Shown: positions 54,617-63,302 of the stretch, piece by piece
Position numbering within the stretch: the stretch's first letter is position 1
How the letters are laid out: every line of letters begins with the position of its first letter
Origin: an uncultured Coriobacteriaceae bacterium
GTDB taxonomy: Bacteria; Actinomycetota; Coriobacteriia; Coriobacteriales; Atopobiaceae
Direction: 5' to 3'
Assembly: GCA_902801175.1 (NCBI GenBank)
Contig: CADCHF010000017.1
Coordinates: 1 to 64,000 of the forward strand
DNA length: 64,000 bases
Program-made: the position numbers and the translations under genes
Notes under the pieces: model-generated
Database searches by the model: none
Told to the model about the DNA's origin: nothing
Seen by the model: only the letters and a program-made list of their open reading frames with translations

Positions 54617-55960
54617 TTACTCGGCCTTGAGGGCCGCCACGGTCATGTAGTTGTACGGCGCGTTGAAGTGCGGGAGGAAGAAGATGTCGAGCAGTGCCAG
54701 CTCGTCGATGGTGACCTTCTTCTCAACGGCAAGGCTAAACATGTTGATGTTGCCACTCATGTCGTAGGTGCTTGCCAGCTGTGCGCCAAGGATGACGCGC
54801 GTCTTGGCATCGTAGACGATCTTGATGGTGGTGTCGGGGTTGTCGTGCTCAATGAAGGGAGCCTTCTGGCAGTCGGTGACCGTCGTGGTCTTGACCTCAA
54901 TGCCCGCACGCTTGGCAGCGGCCTCGGTGAGGCCAGTCGAGACCATCTTGAGATCAAAGATGCAGATGCCGCTCGAGCCCTGCACGCCCGGCGTCTCAAG
55001 AGCGGTGCCACAGATGTTGTGACCGGCAACGATACCGCTGCGCACGGCGTTGGAAGCAAGGGCAATGTAGCCCGGCTCGCCGTCAAGACCGTTGTTGAAG
55101 ATGGTTGCGCAGTCGCCCACGGCGTACACGTCGGGGATGCTGGTCATCTGGTGACGGTCCACCAAGATGGCGCCGTTGCGCCAAAGCTCCATGCCCGAAT
55201 CGGCCACGAGCGCATTGTTGGGCCTAAAGCCAATGCACACGCAGACCATGTCCACGTCGTAGGCGCCCTTGTCGGTGACCAGCTTGGTAACCTTGCCGTC
55301 AACGCCCTCAAAGTGATCGACGCCCTCGCCGTAGTGGGCCTCGATGCCGTTGTCCTCGAGGTTCTTGGCCATCATGGCGCTGAACTCAGGGTCAAAGTTG
55401 TTGGCCATGCAGGTGGGGGCCATGTCCACCAGCAGCGTGTGGCGGCCGTTGCGCTGGAAGGCCTCGGCGAGCTCCACGCCAATGTAGCCAGCGCCAACAA
55501 CCGCGACGGTCTTGATGCTGGGGTCCTTGAGCTTGTCCACGACCTCGGCCGCGTTCTGGAAAAGCTTCACCTGCTGGATATTCTCGAGGTCGCCGCCCTC
55601 AAAGCGCGGGATGATGGGGAGCGAGCCGGTTGCCAGCACAAGCTTGTCGTAGGACTCGGCATACTCGGTGCCGTCCTTGTCGGTGGCATAGACGACCTTT
55701 TTCTCAAAGTCGATGCGGTCCACCGGGCACTCCATATGGATGGTTGCACCCTTGGCCTCAAACTGCTCCTTGGTCTGATAGAACAGCCCGTCGGGACCGC
55801 TGATCTGGTTGCCAATCCAAAGGGCCATACCGCAGCCCAAGAAGCTGATGTTTGAGTTGGCGTCAAAGGCCACGACCTCGTTGCCCGCGTAGTTGTCAAG
55901 GATGGTATTGATGGTTGCGGTTCCAGCATGGTTGGCGCCGACAACAACGATCTTGCTCAT
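54617..55960 (-). CDS. NADH oxidase (FAD-dependent, probably water-forming)
   Basis: A 447-residue flavoprotein of the Nox / CoA-disulfide-reductase group. The N-terminal FAD fold is [12 protein letters not shown]. The single redox cysteine is C43 in [10 protein letters not shown]. The NAD fold is [15 protein letters not shown] and the second FAD contact is VYAVGDCA. The C-terminal dimerisation domain ends [12 protein letters not shown]. In fermentative anaerobes it removes oxygen and regenerates NAD+. An inverted repeat TAGAACA/TGTTCTA lies 28-54 bases upstream of the start. The gene is transcribed alone. Confidence 0.92.
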   Translation of the reverse strand: MSKIVVVGANHAGTATINTILDNYAGNEVVAFDANSNISFLGCGMALWIGNQISGPDGLFYQTKEQFEAKGATIHMECPVDRIDFEKKVVYATDKDGTEYAESYDKLVLATGSLPIIPRFEGGDLENIQQVKLFQNAAEVVDKLKDPSIKTVAVVGAGYIGVELAEAFQRNGRHTLLVDMAPTCMANNFDPEFSAMMAKNLEDNGIEAHYGEGVDHFEGVDGKVTKLVTDKGAYDVDMVCVCIGFRPNNALVADSGMELWRNGAILVDRHQMTSIPDVYAVGDCATIFNNGLDGEPGYIALASNAVRSGIVAGHNICGTALETPGVQGSSGICIFDLKMVSTGLTEAAAKRAGIEVKTTTVTDCQKAPFIEHDNPDTTIKIVYDAKTRVILGAQLASTYDMSGNINMFSLAVEKKVTIDELALLDIFFLPHFNAPYNYMTVAALKAE

Positions 55961-55987
55961 AAGTGGGGCTCCTTCCCATTGGAGGTG

Positions 55988-56014
55988 TAGAACAGCTTAA
56001 ATGTAGTTGTTCTA
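55988..56014. promoter_or_regulatory. Inverted repeat upstream of the NADH oxidase gene
   Basis: TAGAACA (55988-55994) and TGTTCTA (56008-56014), perfect arms 13 bases apart, in the promoter region. It does not resemble a Rex site. Possibly a redox-regulator operator. Confidence 0.45.
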
Positions 56015-56158
56015 GCTGTGGCGCCCTCGCACCCGTCTGCCAGAGTGCCCAAATATACGGTGCAAATTGCAACAATCGCCCAAGGCAACTCTCAGGAACT
56101 TGAAAGTATTACGACGCTTACTTTTGCTGCTCCCGTTGTGTGACGCAACGCTATGGCG

Positions 56159-56264
56159 AGGCCCTCGCAAAACGAGGGCCTAAGGGATCTACGAGCAGTA
56201 GTCTCTGTCGTGACGGCGGGGGCGCCGCGACTATCTGTAAGCCTGTTGAGCCAGCGTCACGACA
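56159..56264. other. Two stem-loops downstream of ilvN
   Basis: AGGCCCTCG / CGAGGGCCT (56159-56167 / 56173-56181) is a perfect hairpin with a CAAAA loop. TGTCGTGACG / CGTCACGACA (56206-56215 / 56255-56264) is a wider inverted repeat. Either could end the leuA-ilvBN transcript. The rest of the 311-base gap holds the NADH oxidase promoter region. Confidence 0.5.
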
Positions 56265-56271
56265 CCCTGCG

Positions 56272-56781
56272 CTACAGCGTGTTGATCGTGCGCATCACCT
56301 GAGGACCGCGCTCTAGGCTGATGATGCCCGTGCGACAGACCTCAAGAATCTCAAAGTCGCGCATGAGGTCAATGAAGTTGTCAATGCGACGGCTCGTACC
56401 GGCAATGCGGAAGATAATGGAGTCGCGCGTGTAGTCGACGATCTTTGCGTGGAAGGCGTCCGCGGCATCGAGCATCTGCCTGCGCTGCTCGTCGTTGTTC
56501 GCCATCTTGATGAGCAGCAGCTCGCACGAGATGGACTCGTCGGGATTAAATTCGCGAAACTCAATGACGTCGGGGAGCTTGGCCAACTGCGCCACCAGCT
56601 GCTCGCGGGCACGGTCGTTCTCGCCCTCAAACTGCACGGTGATGCGCGACAGCTCCTCGGTCTCGGTTTCGGACACGGTCAGGCAGGTGATGTTGAACTG
56701 CCTGCGCCTAAACATGTTGGTCACGCGGTTGAGCACGCCGTACTCGTTTCGCACCATGATGGCAATGCTGTAGATGTTCAT
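56272..56781 (-). CDS. ilvN: Acetolactate synthase small (regulatory) subunit
   Basis: A 169-residue regulatory subunit. Residues 1-80 are an ACT domain (IAIMVRNEYGVLNRVTNMFRRRQFNI), which binds the branched-chain amino acid inhibitor. The C-terminal half contains FHAKIVDYTRDSIIFRIAGT. I chose ATG at 56781 with GAAGGG upstream, since the family starts there; an in-frame ATG at 56841 would add 20 unusual residues. Confidence 0.93.
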   Translation of the reverse strand: MNIYSIAIMVRNEYGVLNRVTNMFRRRQFNITCLTVSETETEELSRITVQFEGENDRAREQLVAQLAKLPDVIEFREFNPDESISCELLLIKMANNDEQRRQMLDAADAFHAKIVDYTRDSIIFRIAGTSRRIDNFIDLMRDFEILEVCRTGIISLERGPQVMRTINTL

Positions 56782-56910
56782 GTCGCAACCCTTCTCTTGC
56801 CCAGCGAGAAGCCCGTTCCCACGTGCGCTGCGCTCTGACATTGGTGTTCCAAGCCAGTGTAGTCGAACGTTCGCCTCCCGTCCGTTGGGGACGGGGGAGC
56901 CGAGACACCG

Positions 56911-58608
56911 TTACTGGCGATTCCCCAAGAGCCTGTCGACGTCGTCCATGTTGACCACAAGGTCCTCCATGGTGCCGCCCACGGGCAGCATTGGCGTCAC
57001 AAACTCGTCCTTGTTGATGGGGCACTCGATAAGCGTGGGACCGTTGAACGCAAGAGCCTTCTCGAGGGCCTGGTCAAGCTCCTCGAGCGACTCCACGCGC
57101 TGCGCCTCGGCACCCATCGCACGGGCTATTGCCACGTAGTTGGCCTTGCGGGCAAGCGTGGTGTTGGAGTGGCGCTGACCGTAGAACAGCGACTGCCATT
57201 GACGGACCATGCCCAGCACGCCATTGTTGAGCAGGACCACTGTCACCGGGACATCATGGTCGGCCGCCGTAATGAGCTCAGCCATGTTCATGGCAAAGCA
57301 GCCATCTCCGCTCACGAGCACTGAGTGCTTGCCGGTAGCAAGCGAGGCACCTATCGCGGCACCAAGACCAAATCCCATCGTGCCAAGACCGCCCGAAGAA
57401 ATGAAGGTCCGTGGCTGCGAAAAGCTCAGATGCTGCGCGGCCCACATCTGGTGCTGACCAACGTCGGTAACCAGCGGCATGTCCTGCTCGCGATGGCTGT
57501 TGATGACCTCCATGACGTTTTTGGGCGTCATGCCATCGCGCACGTCCGCAAAGCTCTCCTCCCGCTGGCGCAGGGCCGCCACCTCGCGGTCCCACTCGGG
57601 ATGCTTTGCCTCGTCAAGCAGTGGCAAAAGTCGCTCGAGCGCGCACTTAACATCGGAGCGCACATCAACCTGATCGATGAGCGTCTTGTTGAGCTCCGAC
57701 GAGTCGATGTCAATGCGCACGACCTTGCCCGACGGCCTAAACTTGCGGCGGTCGCCCGTCGATCGGTCGTTAAAGCGCGATCCCAGCGCAATCAAGCAAT
57801 CGCAATCGTCCATGGCCATCGTACAGGCATAATGGCCGTGCATGCCCTGCATGCCCAGAAAGCGCGGATGGTTGGTAGGTACTCCCGAGATGCCCATGAG
57901 CGAGCTGCCAATGGGCGCCCCAATGCGATCGGCAAGAGCTTGCACCAGCTCGCCCGCGCCAGAGGCAATCACGCCTCCGCCCATGTACACAAAGGGTCGC
58001 TTTGCCTTGTTGATGGCCGCCGCAGCCGCCTCAAGCACTTCTGGCGCAGGCACCCTATGCGGACGCGGCTCAATGGGAGACTTGGACTCAAAGCCGTAGC
58101 TCGCCTCTTGCACGTCCTTTGCAATGTCCACCAAAACCGGACCGGGCCTGCCAGAGTTTGCCAGCGCAAAGGCCTCGCGAATGGTGTCCTGCAGACGAGC
58201 GATGTCGCGCACGAAGTAGTTGTGCTTGGTGATGGGCAGGGTGACGCCCGTAATGTCGAGCTCCTGAAAGGCGTCGGTGCCAATCACGCCACCAGCAACG
58301 TTGCCCGTGATTGCCACCACGGGAATGGAATCAAGATAGGCCGTGGCTATGCCCGTTACCAGGTTGGTTGCCCCAGGGCCAGAGGTGGCGAGCACCACGC
58401 CGGTACGACCGGTGGCACGCGCATAGCCATCGGCAGCGTGAGCCGCGTGCTGTTCGTGGGTGGTCTCGATATGGGTTATGCGCTCGGACTCGTCAAAGAG
58501 CGCGTCATAGATGTCGATGACCGTACCGCCAGGATAGCCAAAGATCGTTGTAACACCCTGGTCTATCAGGGTCTTTACCACTATCTGAGCACCGGTCAGC
58601 CTCTCCAT
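56911..58608 (-). CDS. ilvB: Acetolactate synthase large (catalytic) subunit
   Basis: A 565-residue ThDP/FAD enzyme making acetolactate and acetohydroxybutyrate. GYPGGTVIDIYDAL is the N-terminal signature. The catalytic Glu is in HIETTHEQHAAHAADGYAR, and the ThDP/Mg motif is SGDGCFAMNMAELITAADHDVPVTVVLLNN. ATG at 58608 follows GGGGGAG. It lies 106 bases after leuA, with a hairpin in between, and 129 bases before ilvN. Confidence 0.95.
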   Translation of the reverse strand: MERLTGAQIVVKTLIDQGVTTIFGYPGGTVIDIYDALFDESERITHIETTHEQHAAHAADGYARATGRTGVVLATSGPGATNLVTGIATAYLDSIPVVAITGNVAGGVIGTDAFQELDITGVTLPITKHNYFVRDIARLQDTIREAFALANSGRPGPVLVDIAKDVQEASYGFESKSPIEPRPHRVPAPEVLEAAAAAINKAKRPFVYMGGGVIASGAGELVQALADRIGAPIGSSLMGISGVPTNHPRFLGMQGMHGHYACTMAMDDCDCLIALGSRFNDRSTGDRRKFRPSGKVVRIDIDSSELNKTLIDQVDVRSDVKCALERLLPLLDEAKHPEWDREVAALRQREESFADVRDGMTPKNVMEVINSHREQDMPLVTDVGQHQMWAAQHLSFSQPRTFISSGGLGTMGFGLGAAIGASLATGKHSVLVSGDGCFAMNMAELITAADHDVPVTVVLLNNGVLGMVRQWQSLFYGQRHSNTTLARKANYVAIARAMGAEAQRVESLEELDQALEKALAFNGPTLIECPINKDEFVTPMLPVGGTMEDLVVNMDDVDRLLGNRQ

Positions 58609-58628
58609 TGCTCCCCCAAGATGCGCGT

Positions 58629-58656
58629 GTGCCACAGGGAGGATTCCCTGTGGCAC
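58629..58656 (-). other. Hairpin between leuA and ilvB
   Basis: A perfect 11-base inverted repeat, GTGCCACAGGG / CCCTGTGGCAC. No T tract follows, so partial termination or mRNA processing between leuA and ilvB is more likely than full termination. Confidence 0.55.
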
Positions 58657-58714
58657 GTAAGTCGTTTTGGCGGTTGCGCCAGGCCCACAAACAGCCCAGC
58701 AGCAGCCAGCCTTG

Positions 58715-60244
58715 CTACGAACGAGAGCGCGTGGCCTGAATCATGCGGTTGATGGCATTGATGTAGGCCTTGGCGCTCGACACGATGATGTCGTTGTCCG
58801 AGCCACGTCCATTGTAAACGCGTCCGTCAGGCGCCGTGATGCGCACCGTGACCTCGCCAATTGCGTCGATGCCGCGCGTAATTGCCTTGACTGCAAACTC
58901 CTGTAGGTCGCTCTCAATGCCAACCACCTTGTCGATAGCGGTGTAAGCGGCATCAACGGGGCCGGTGCCGGTGGCGCTCACCACATGCTTGGAGCCAAAC
59001 TCGTCGGTAATGGTGGCAACGGCCGTGGGCACCAGCGGGTCACCGCACTGAATCTGCAGCGCGTTGAGCGTGTAGATGGACGCGACCTCACGCTGATGCT
59101 CCTGAACGATGGACTCGAGGTCCTCGTCGTAGACTTCCTTCTTTTGGTCGGCAATCTCGAGGAAGCGCTCGTAGACCTTCTCAAAGGCCTCGTCCTCAAA
59201 GGTGTAGCCCAGCTCCTGCAGGCGATGGCGCAGTGCCGAGTGACCGGAACGGGCAGACAGGATGATGTCGGAGCCACTGGCGCCAACCTCGGCAGGATCG
59301 ATGATCTCGTAGGTAGAGCGCGACTTGAGCACGCCAGCCTGATGCATGCCAGAGCTATGTGCAAAGGCGTTTGCGCCAACGATGGCCTTGTTGGCCTGGA
59401 CGCTCATGCCAGTGATGCGGCTCACCAGGCGGCTCGCACGCGTGAGCTCGGTCGTCACGATGTCGGTATGGGCATCGAGGATGTCGCCGTGCATGCGAAT
59501 GGCCATAACGACCTCTTCGAGCGCAGTGTTGCCGGCGCGCTCGCCCAGACCGTTGATCGTGCACTCGATCTGCGTGGCGCCAGCGCGAACGCCAGCAAGG
59601 GCCAGGGCGGTGGCCAGGCCAAGGTCGTTGTGCGCGTGAACGGCAATCTTGACGTTCTCGATGCCCTTCACGTTTTCGGAGACGTGCTTGACGATCTTTG
59701 CGTACTCGTCGGGCAAGCAGTAGCCAGTGGTATCGGGAATGTCGATAACCGTCGCGCCGGCATCCACCACAGCCTGAATCACTCGCACGAGATATGCCAG
59801 GTCGGCTCGACCTGCGTCCTCGGCATAGAACTCGACGTCATCAACGAGCGTCTTGGCGTGGGCAACCGCATGGGCGGCACGCTCCACGACCTCGTCCTCG
59901 GTGAGGCCCAGCTTGTCGTGGATATGAGTGGGAGAAACACCAATGCCCGTGACGATACGGGGACGCGCCGCAGTCTTGAGTGCGTCGGCCGCCACATTAA
60001 TGTCGTTCTCGGTTGCGCGGGCAAAGGCCGCAACGACGGCCTTGTCGCCGGCAATGGAGCCCACCTCAGAGACCGCGCGGAAGTCGCTTGCGCTCGACAC
60101 CGGGAAACCAGCCTCGATTACGTCAACGCCCAGGCGAATGAGCTCGCGGGCAACGATGGTCTTTTCCTGCGAGTTCATTGAGCAGCCAGGTGACTGCTCG
60201 CCATCGCGCAGCGTGGTGTCAAAGATGTCGATCTTCCTGGTCAT
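58715..60244 (-). CDS. leuA: 2-isopropylmalate synthase
   Basis: A 509-residue enzyme, the first step of leucine synthesis. The N-terminal barrel begins FDTTLRDGEQSPGCSM (metal-binding Asp). GVSPTHIHDKLGL and the VHAHNDLG metal histidines follow. The C-terminal ~120 residues (TLNALQIQCG...) are the leucine-sensing allosteric domain. ATG at 60244 follows GAGAGGAAC. It is preceded by a leader peptide and hairpins suggesting attenuation by leucine supply. ilvB and ilvN follow; no leuB, leuC, leuD or ilvC is in the window. Confidence 0.95.
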   Translation of the reverse strand: MTRKIDIFDTTLRDGEQSPGCSMNSQEKTIVARELIRLGVDVIEAGFPVSSASDFRAVSEVGSIAGDKAVVAAFARATENDINVAADALKTAARPRIVTGIGVSPTHIHDKLGLTEDEVVERAAHAVAHAKTLVDDVEFYAEDAGRADLAYLVRVIQAVVDAGATVIDIPDTTGYCLPDEYAKIVKHVSENVKGIENVKIAVHAHNDLGLATALALAGVRAGATQIECTINGLGERAGNTALEEVVMAIRMHGDILDAHTDIVTTELTRASRLVSRITGMSVQANKAIVGANAFAHSSGMHQAGVLKSRSTYEIIDPAEVGASGSDIILSARSGHSALRHRLQELGYTFEDEAFEKVYERFLEIADQKKEVYDEDLESIVQEHQREVASIYTLNALQIQCGDPLVPTAVATITDEFGSKHVVSATGTGPVDAAYTAIDKVVGIESDLQEFAVKAITRGIDAIGEVTVRITAPDGRVYNGRGSDNDIIVSSAKAYINAINRMIQATRSRS

Positions 60245-60352
60245 GGCATTGTTCCTCTCTATGATGCCCCAAGGGCAGGCTAAGCCGAATATCGGCCGCG
60301 AGAAGCTCTGATGAGGGTGAAGTGCGAATGGCGCCTTTGTTTGTGGCGCGGC

Positions 60353-60400
60353 GGCGCGCCTCGCGCGCCAATGCCCCCTGGCTAAGCTAGGCCAGGAGGG
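60353..60400 (-). promoter_or_regulatory. leuA attenuator hairpins
   Basis: On the minus strand CCTCCTGGC (60399-60391, containing the leader's Leu codons) pairs with GCCAGGGGG (60382-60374). A second perfect stem GGCGCGC/GCGCGCC follows at 60369-60353. Ribosome stalling on the leucine codons would disrupt the first stem. There is no T tract, so the mode (transcriptional or translational) is unclear. Confidence 0.55.
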
Positions 60401-60503
60401 AGCTCGTAAGTCGCATCGGAAGGGCGCTGGAATCGCCAAGGAGAGCGCATGCTGCCATGCACTCGGCAATTCGCGTATTCGCACTTCCGGTCCGTGTCAT
60501 CAT
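60387..60503 (-). CDS. Leucine leader peptide (38 residues)
   Basis: A short gene starting ATGATGACA eight bases after AAGGAG, encoding 38 residues with six leucines in the second half and ending ...SSLLA-stop. The last two Leu codons (CTC CTG) lie in one arm of the attenuator stem. Typical actinobacterial leuA leaders have a similar position, but usually with longer Leu runs. The first half has no bias. The 512-base gap 60245-60756 also holds the promoter of the XRE-cupin gene. Confidence 0.6.
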   Translation of the reverse strand: MMTRTGSANTRIAECMAACALLGDSSALPMRLTSSLLA

Positions 60504-60708
60504 GAGCTCCTTATGCGCATTCGTAGCCCCCATGGCTACGGTGTGTTGACTATGCCACAAGTAATCGGTTCTTCACCAAGGCTTTGCTGCGGGTTTGTAA
60601 AACCGAAACAATACGCAGGTCTTGCGGCCCTTATGGCTGGCAATGTGTGCGTGCCAGCGGCCTATGTTGTAGGAGTGTGACAATATCGGCCAGTGGCGTG
60701 AGGTTTTC

Positions 60709-60714
60709 TATAAT
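60709..60714 (+). promoter_or_regulatory. -10 box of the XRE-cupin operon
   Basis: A consensus TATAAT 43 bases before the start codon. The -35 region is poor, suggesting an activated promoter. A small inverted repeat GCTGGCA/TGCCAGC lies upstream at 60636-60658. Confidence 0.5.
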
Positions 60715-60756
60715 CGTTCTTTACCAAACAGGTATCAACGAGCATGGAGGACTGCC

Positions 60757-61317
60757 ATGACCACCAATGACGAGGCACTCCGCGAGATTGGCCAGCGCAT
60801 CGAGGGACTGCGCGAATCCTGCGACGTAACACGCGAGGAGATGGCGGCTGACCTCGAGGTAAGCCTCGAGACCTACACAAACTGGGAAGAGTCAGGCGCT
60901 GACGTGCCCATCTCTGCCATCTATCACATGGCCCAGCGCTTTGGTGTCGAGTTCACCGAGATTCTCACCGGTACCGCCGCCAAGCTCAACACCTTCCAGG
61001 TGGTGCGCGCTGGCAAGGGCCGCGAGGTCGAGCGCTACCCTGGCTACCACTTTGAGGACCTCGCCTTCCGCTATCAGAACAAGATCATGCAGCCGCTCGA
61101 GGTCACCATCAACCCGTCGGACGCACCGGCAAAGCTGGTGCAGCACTCGGGCCAGGAGTTTAACCTGGTGCTCGAGGGCACCCTCATTGTGGTCTGGGGC
61201 GACCGCGAGTTTGTCCTGCAGCCTGGCGACAGTATCTACTTCAACCCCACGATCCCTCACGGGCAGCGCTGCGGCGGCGACGTACCCGCACGGTTTGTGA
61301 CCGTCATCGCCGAGTAG
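60757..61317 (+). CDS. XRE-family regulator with cupin domain
   Basis: A 186-residue regulator. Residues 5-70 are an XRE helix-turn-helix (GQRIEGLRESCDVTREEMAADLEVSLETYTNWEESG). Residues 105-183 are a cupin-2 barrel (HSGQEFNLVLEGTLIVVWGDREFVLQPGDSIYFNPTIPHG) that can bind a small ligand or metal. It is 27 bases upstream of an acyl-CoA synthetase gene, a pairing seen in other gut anaerobes. ATG at 60757 follows GGAGGAC. Confidence 0.92.
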   Translation: MTTNDEALREIGQRIEGLRESCDVTREEMAADLEVSLETYTNWEESGADVPISAIYHMAQRFGVEFTEILTGTAAKLNTFQVVRAGKGREVERYPGYHFEDLAFRYQNKIMQPLEVTINPSDAPAKLVQHSGQEFNLVLEGTLIVVWGDREFVLQPGDSIYFNPTIPHGQRCGGDVPARFVTVIAE

Positions 61318-61344
61318 ACCGCCAACCAACAGCATCGAGGAATC

Positions 61345-63075
61345 ATGGACTACATTCTGAAAAAGTACTGCCCGCGCATCGAGTTTGACTCCTACGAGGA
61401 CTTCTTTAGCAACTTCAAAATCAACGTGCCCGAGAACTTTAACTTTGGCTATGACGTCGTGGACGAGTGGGCCCGCGTTGAGCCCGAAAAGAAGGCACTG
61501 CTGTGGTGCAACGATGACGGCGAGGAGCGCGAGTTTACCTTTACCGACATCAGCCGCCTCTCCAGCAAGACGGCCCATGCCTTTGCAAAGCTCGGCATTG
61601 GCAAGGGTGACATCGTTATGTGCATCCTGCGCCGCCGCTGGGAGTATTGGGTAGTGGCAAGCGCCCTCTGCAAGCTCGGAGCCACGGTCATCCCCGCATC
61701 TCTGCAGCTCACGACCCACGACATTGTGTATCGCGCCAACACCTGCAACGTCAAGATGATGGTCTGCGTTGCCGACGAGTACGTGAACACGCAGGTCGAA
61801 AAGGCCCTTCCCCAGGCCCCGAGCATTCAGAACAAGATCATTGTGGCTGGCGAGCGCGAGGGCTGGATCAACTTTGACCAGCTGATCTCGGACGAGCCCG
61901 ACACCTTTGAGCGCCTTGTGGGCGACGCTGGCGTCACCTCCAAGGACATCATGCTCATCTACTTCACGAGCGGCACCACGGGCAACCCCAAGGCCGTCAT
62001 GCACAGCTTTGCGCATCCGCTTGGGCACATCATTACCGCCAAGTACTGGCAGCAAGTACGCGAGAACAAGCTGCATATGAGCGTGACCGACAGTGGCTGG
62101 GCCAAGTTTGGCTGGGGCAAGATCTATGGCCAGTGGATCGCTGGCGCCGAGATCTTTGCCTACGACATGATCAAGTTTGTCCCCACCAAGCTGCTGCAGC
62201 ACATGCAGGACTACAAGCTCACCACCTTCTGCGCGCCTCCCACGATGTATCGCTTCATGCTGCAGGAGGATGTAGGCGCCTACGATCTCTCGAGCATCCA
62301 GAACTTTGCCACCGCCGGCGAGCCCCTCAACGCCGAGGTCACCATCAGGTGGGAGCGCTTCACCGGCAAGAAGATCCGCGAGGGCTTTGGCCAGACCGAG
62401 GGCCCTGTGCTCTTGGCCACCTTCCCCTGGATCGAGCCCAAGCCAGGTAGCATGGGCAAGCCGAGCCCGCTGCTCAACATCAAGCTGCTCGACGATGACG
62501 GATACGAGGTCGAGGACGGCGACGAGGGTGCCATCTGCGTGACCGGTCTCAAGGAGGCCTACCCGCCCGGACTCTTTGTTGGCTACTTTGGCAACAGCAA
62601 GGCGACCGAGGAAGCCGTTGGCGGCGAGTACTACAACCTGCACGACATGGCATGGCGCGACATCGATGGCTACGTGAGCTTTGTTGGCCGCAACGATGAC
62701 GTCATCAAGTGCTCTGGCTACCGTATTGGCCCCTTTGAGGTCGAAAGCGCGCTGGTCAAGCACGACGCAGTCATTGAGTGCGCCGTAACCGCGGCCCCCG
62801 ACCCCATCCGCGGCAAGGTGGTTAAGGCCACCGTGGTTTTGGCCCGTGGCTATGAGCCCTCGCCGGAGCTTACCAAGGAGCTGCAGAACTGGGTCAAAAA
62901 GGAGACCGCGCCGTACAAGTACCCGCGCATCGTGGAGTACGTGGACGAGCTGCCCAAGACCATCGGCGGCAAGATCAAGCGCAAGCTCATTCGCACGCGC
63001 GACGGCGTGACGGACGACAAGGTTCACTCCCCCGCCTCCGACACCAGCCACGCGGACGAGTCGTGGCACAAGTAA
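61345..63075 (+). CDS. AMP-forming acyl-CoA synthetase
   Basis: A 576-residue adenylate-forming enzyme. The P-loop is LIYFTSGTTGNPKAV, the A5 motif EGFGQTEGPV, the A7/A8 region HDMAWRDIDGYVSFVGRNDDVIKCSGYRIGPFEVES and the A10 lysine in IGGKIKRKLIR. The sequence most resembles medium-chain acyl-CoA or acetyl-CoA synthetases of anaerobes. The acid activated is not known. Its regulator gene is directly upstream. Confidence 0.92.
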   Translation: MDYILKKYCPRIEFDSYEDFFSNFKINVPENFNFGYDVVDEWARVEPEKKALLWCNDDGEEREFTFTDISRLSSKTAHAFAKLGIGKGDIVMCILRRRWEYWVVASALCKLGATVIPASLQLTTHDIVYRANTCNVKMMVCVADEYVNTQVEKALPQAPSIQNKIIVAGEREGWINFDQLISDEPDTFERLVGDAGVTSKDIMLIYFTSGTTGNPKAVMHSFAHPLGHIITAKYWQQVRENKLHMSVTDSGWAKFGWGKIYGQWIAGAEIFAYDMIKFVPTKLLQHMQDYKLTTFCAPPTMYRFMLQEDVGAYDLSSIQNFATAGEPLNAEVTIRWERFTGKKIREGFGQTEGPVLLATFPWIEPKPGSMGKPSPLLNIKLLDDDGYEVEDGDEGAICVTGLKEAYPPGLFVGYFGNSKATEEAVGGEYYNLHDMAWRDIDGYVSFVGRNDDVIKCSGYRIGPFEVESALVKHDAVIECAVTAAPDPIRGKVVKATVVLARGYEPSPELTKELQNWVKKETAPYKYPRIVEYVDELPKTIGGKIKRKLIRTRDGVTDDKVHSPASDTSHADESWHK

Positions 63076-63104
63076 CGAGCGGGCAAGGGCATTAACTTGA
63101 ACGC

Positions 63105-63136
63105 GAGGGGCTGGCTTGCCAGTCCCTCCTTTTTTG
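63105..63136 (+). terminator. Intrinsic terminator
   Basis: GAGGGGCTGG pairs with CCAGTCCCTC (one mismatch region) and is followed by CTTTTTTG (from 63128). It is 30 bases after the acyl-CoA synthetase stop. Confidence 0.85.
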
Positions 63137-63207
63137 CGCACAGAGCCGTCGAGCTACCTACCTAGTCGCCTGTTAGATCACCTTTGGCACTGTTTTAGCT
63201 TTGGCTC

Positions 63208-63290
63208 GGCCCGTCGCGTAATTCCTCGTTGTTGTACCGTGCAGAAGAACATGCTGCACGGTACAACAACGAGGAATTACGCGACGGGCC
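63208..63290. repeat. Perfect 36-base-arm hairpin
   Basis: Left arm 63208-63243 and right arm 63255-63290 are exact reverse complements; the loop is 11 bases. The arm begins GGCCCGTCGCGTAATTCC. It sits between two convergent genes. It is far longer than needed for termination, so a miniature mobile element is possible. Confidence 0.85.
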
Positions 63291-63302
63291 CATGCAGGCA
63301 CT

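Noticed and set aside
60301-60400. A T-box or other riboswitch before leuA
   Set aside because: No GGTGG-ACCGCG core or specifier loop is present; leader peptide plus hairpins explains the region better.
60245-60484. An 80-codon N-terminal extension of leuA
   Set aside because: The extension covers the attenuator stems and lacks similarity to 2-isopropylmalate synthase; ATG at 60244 has a good ribosome site.
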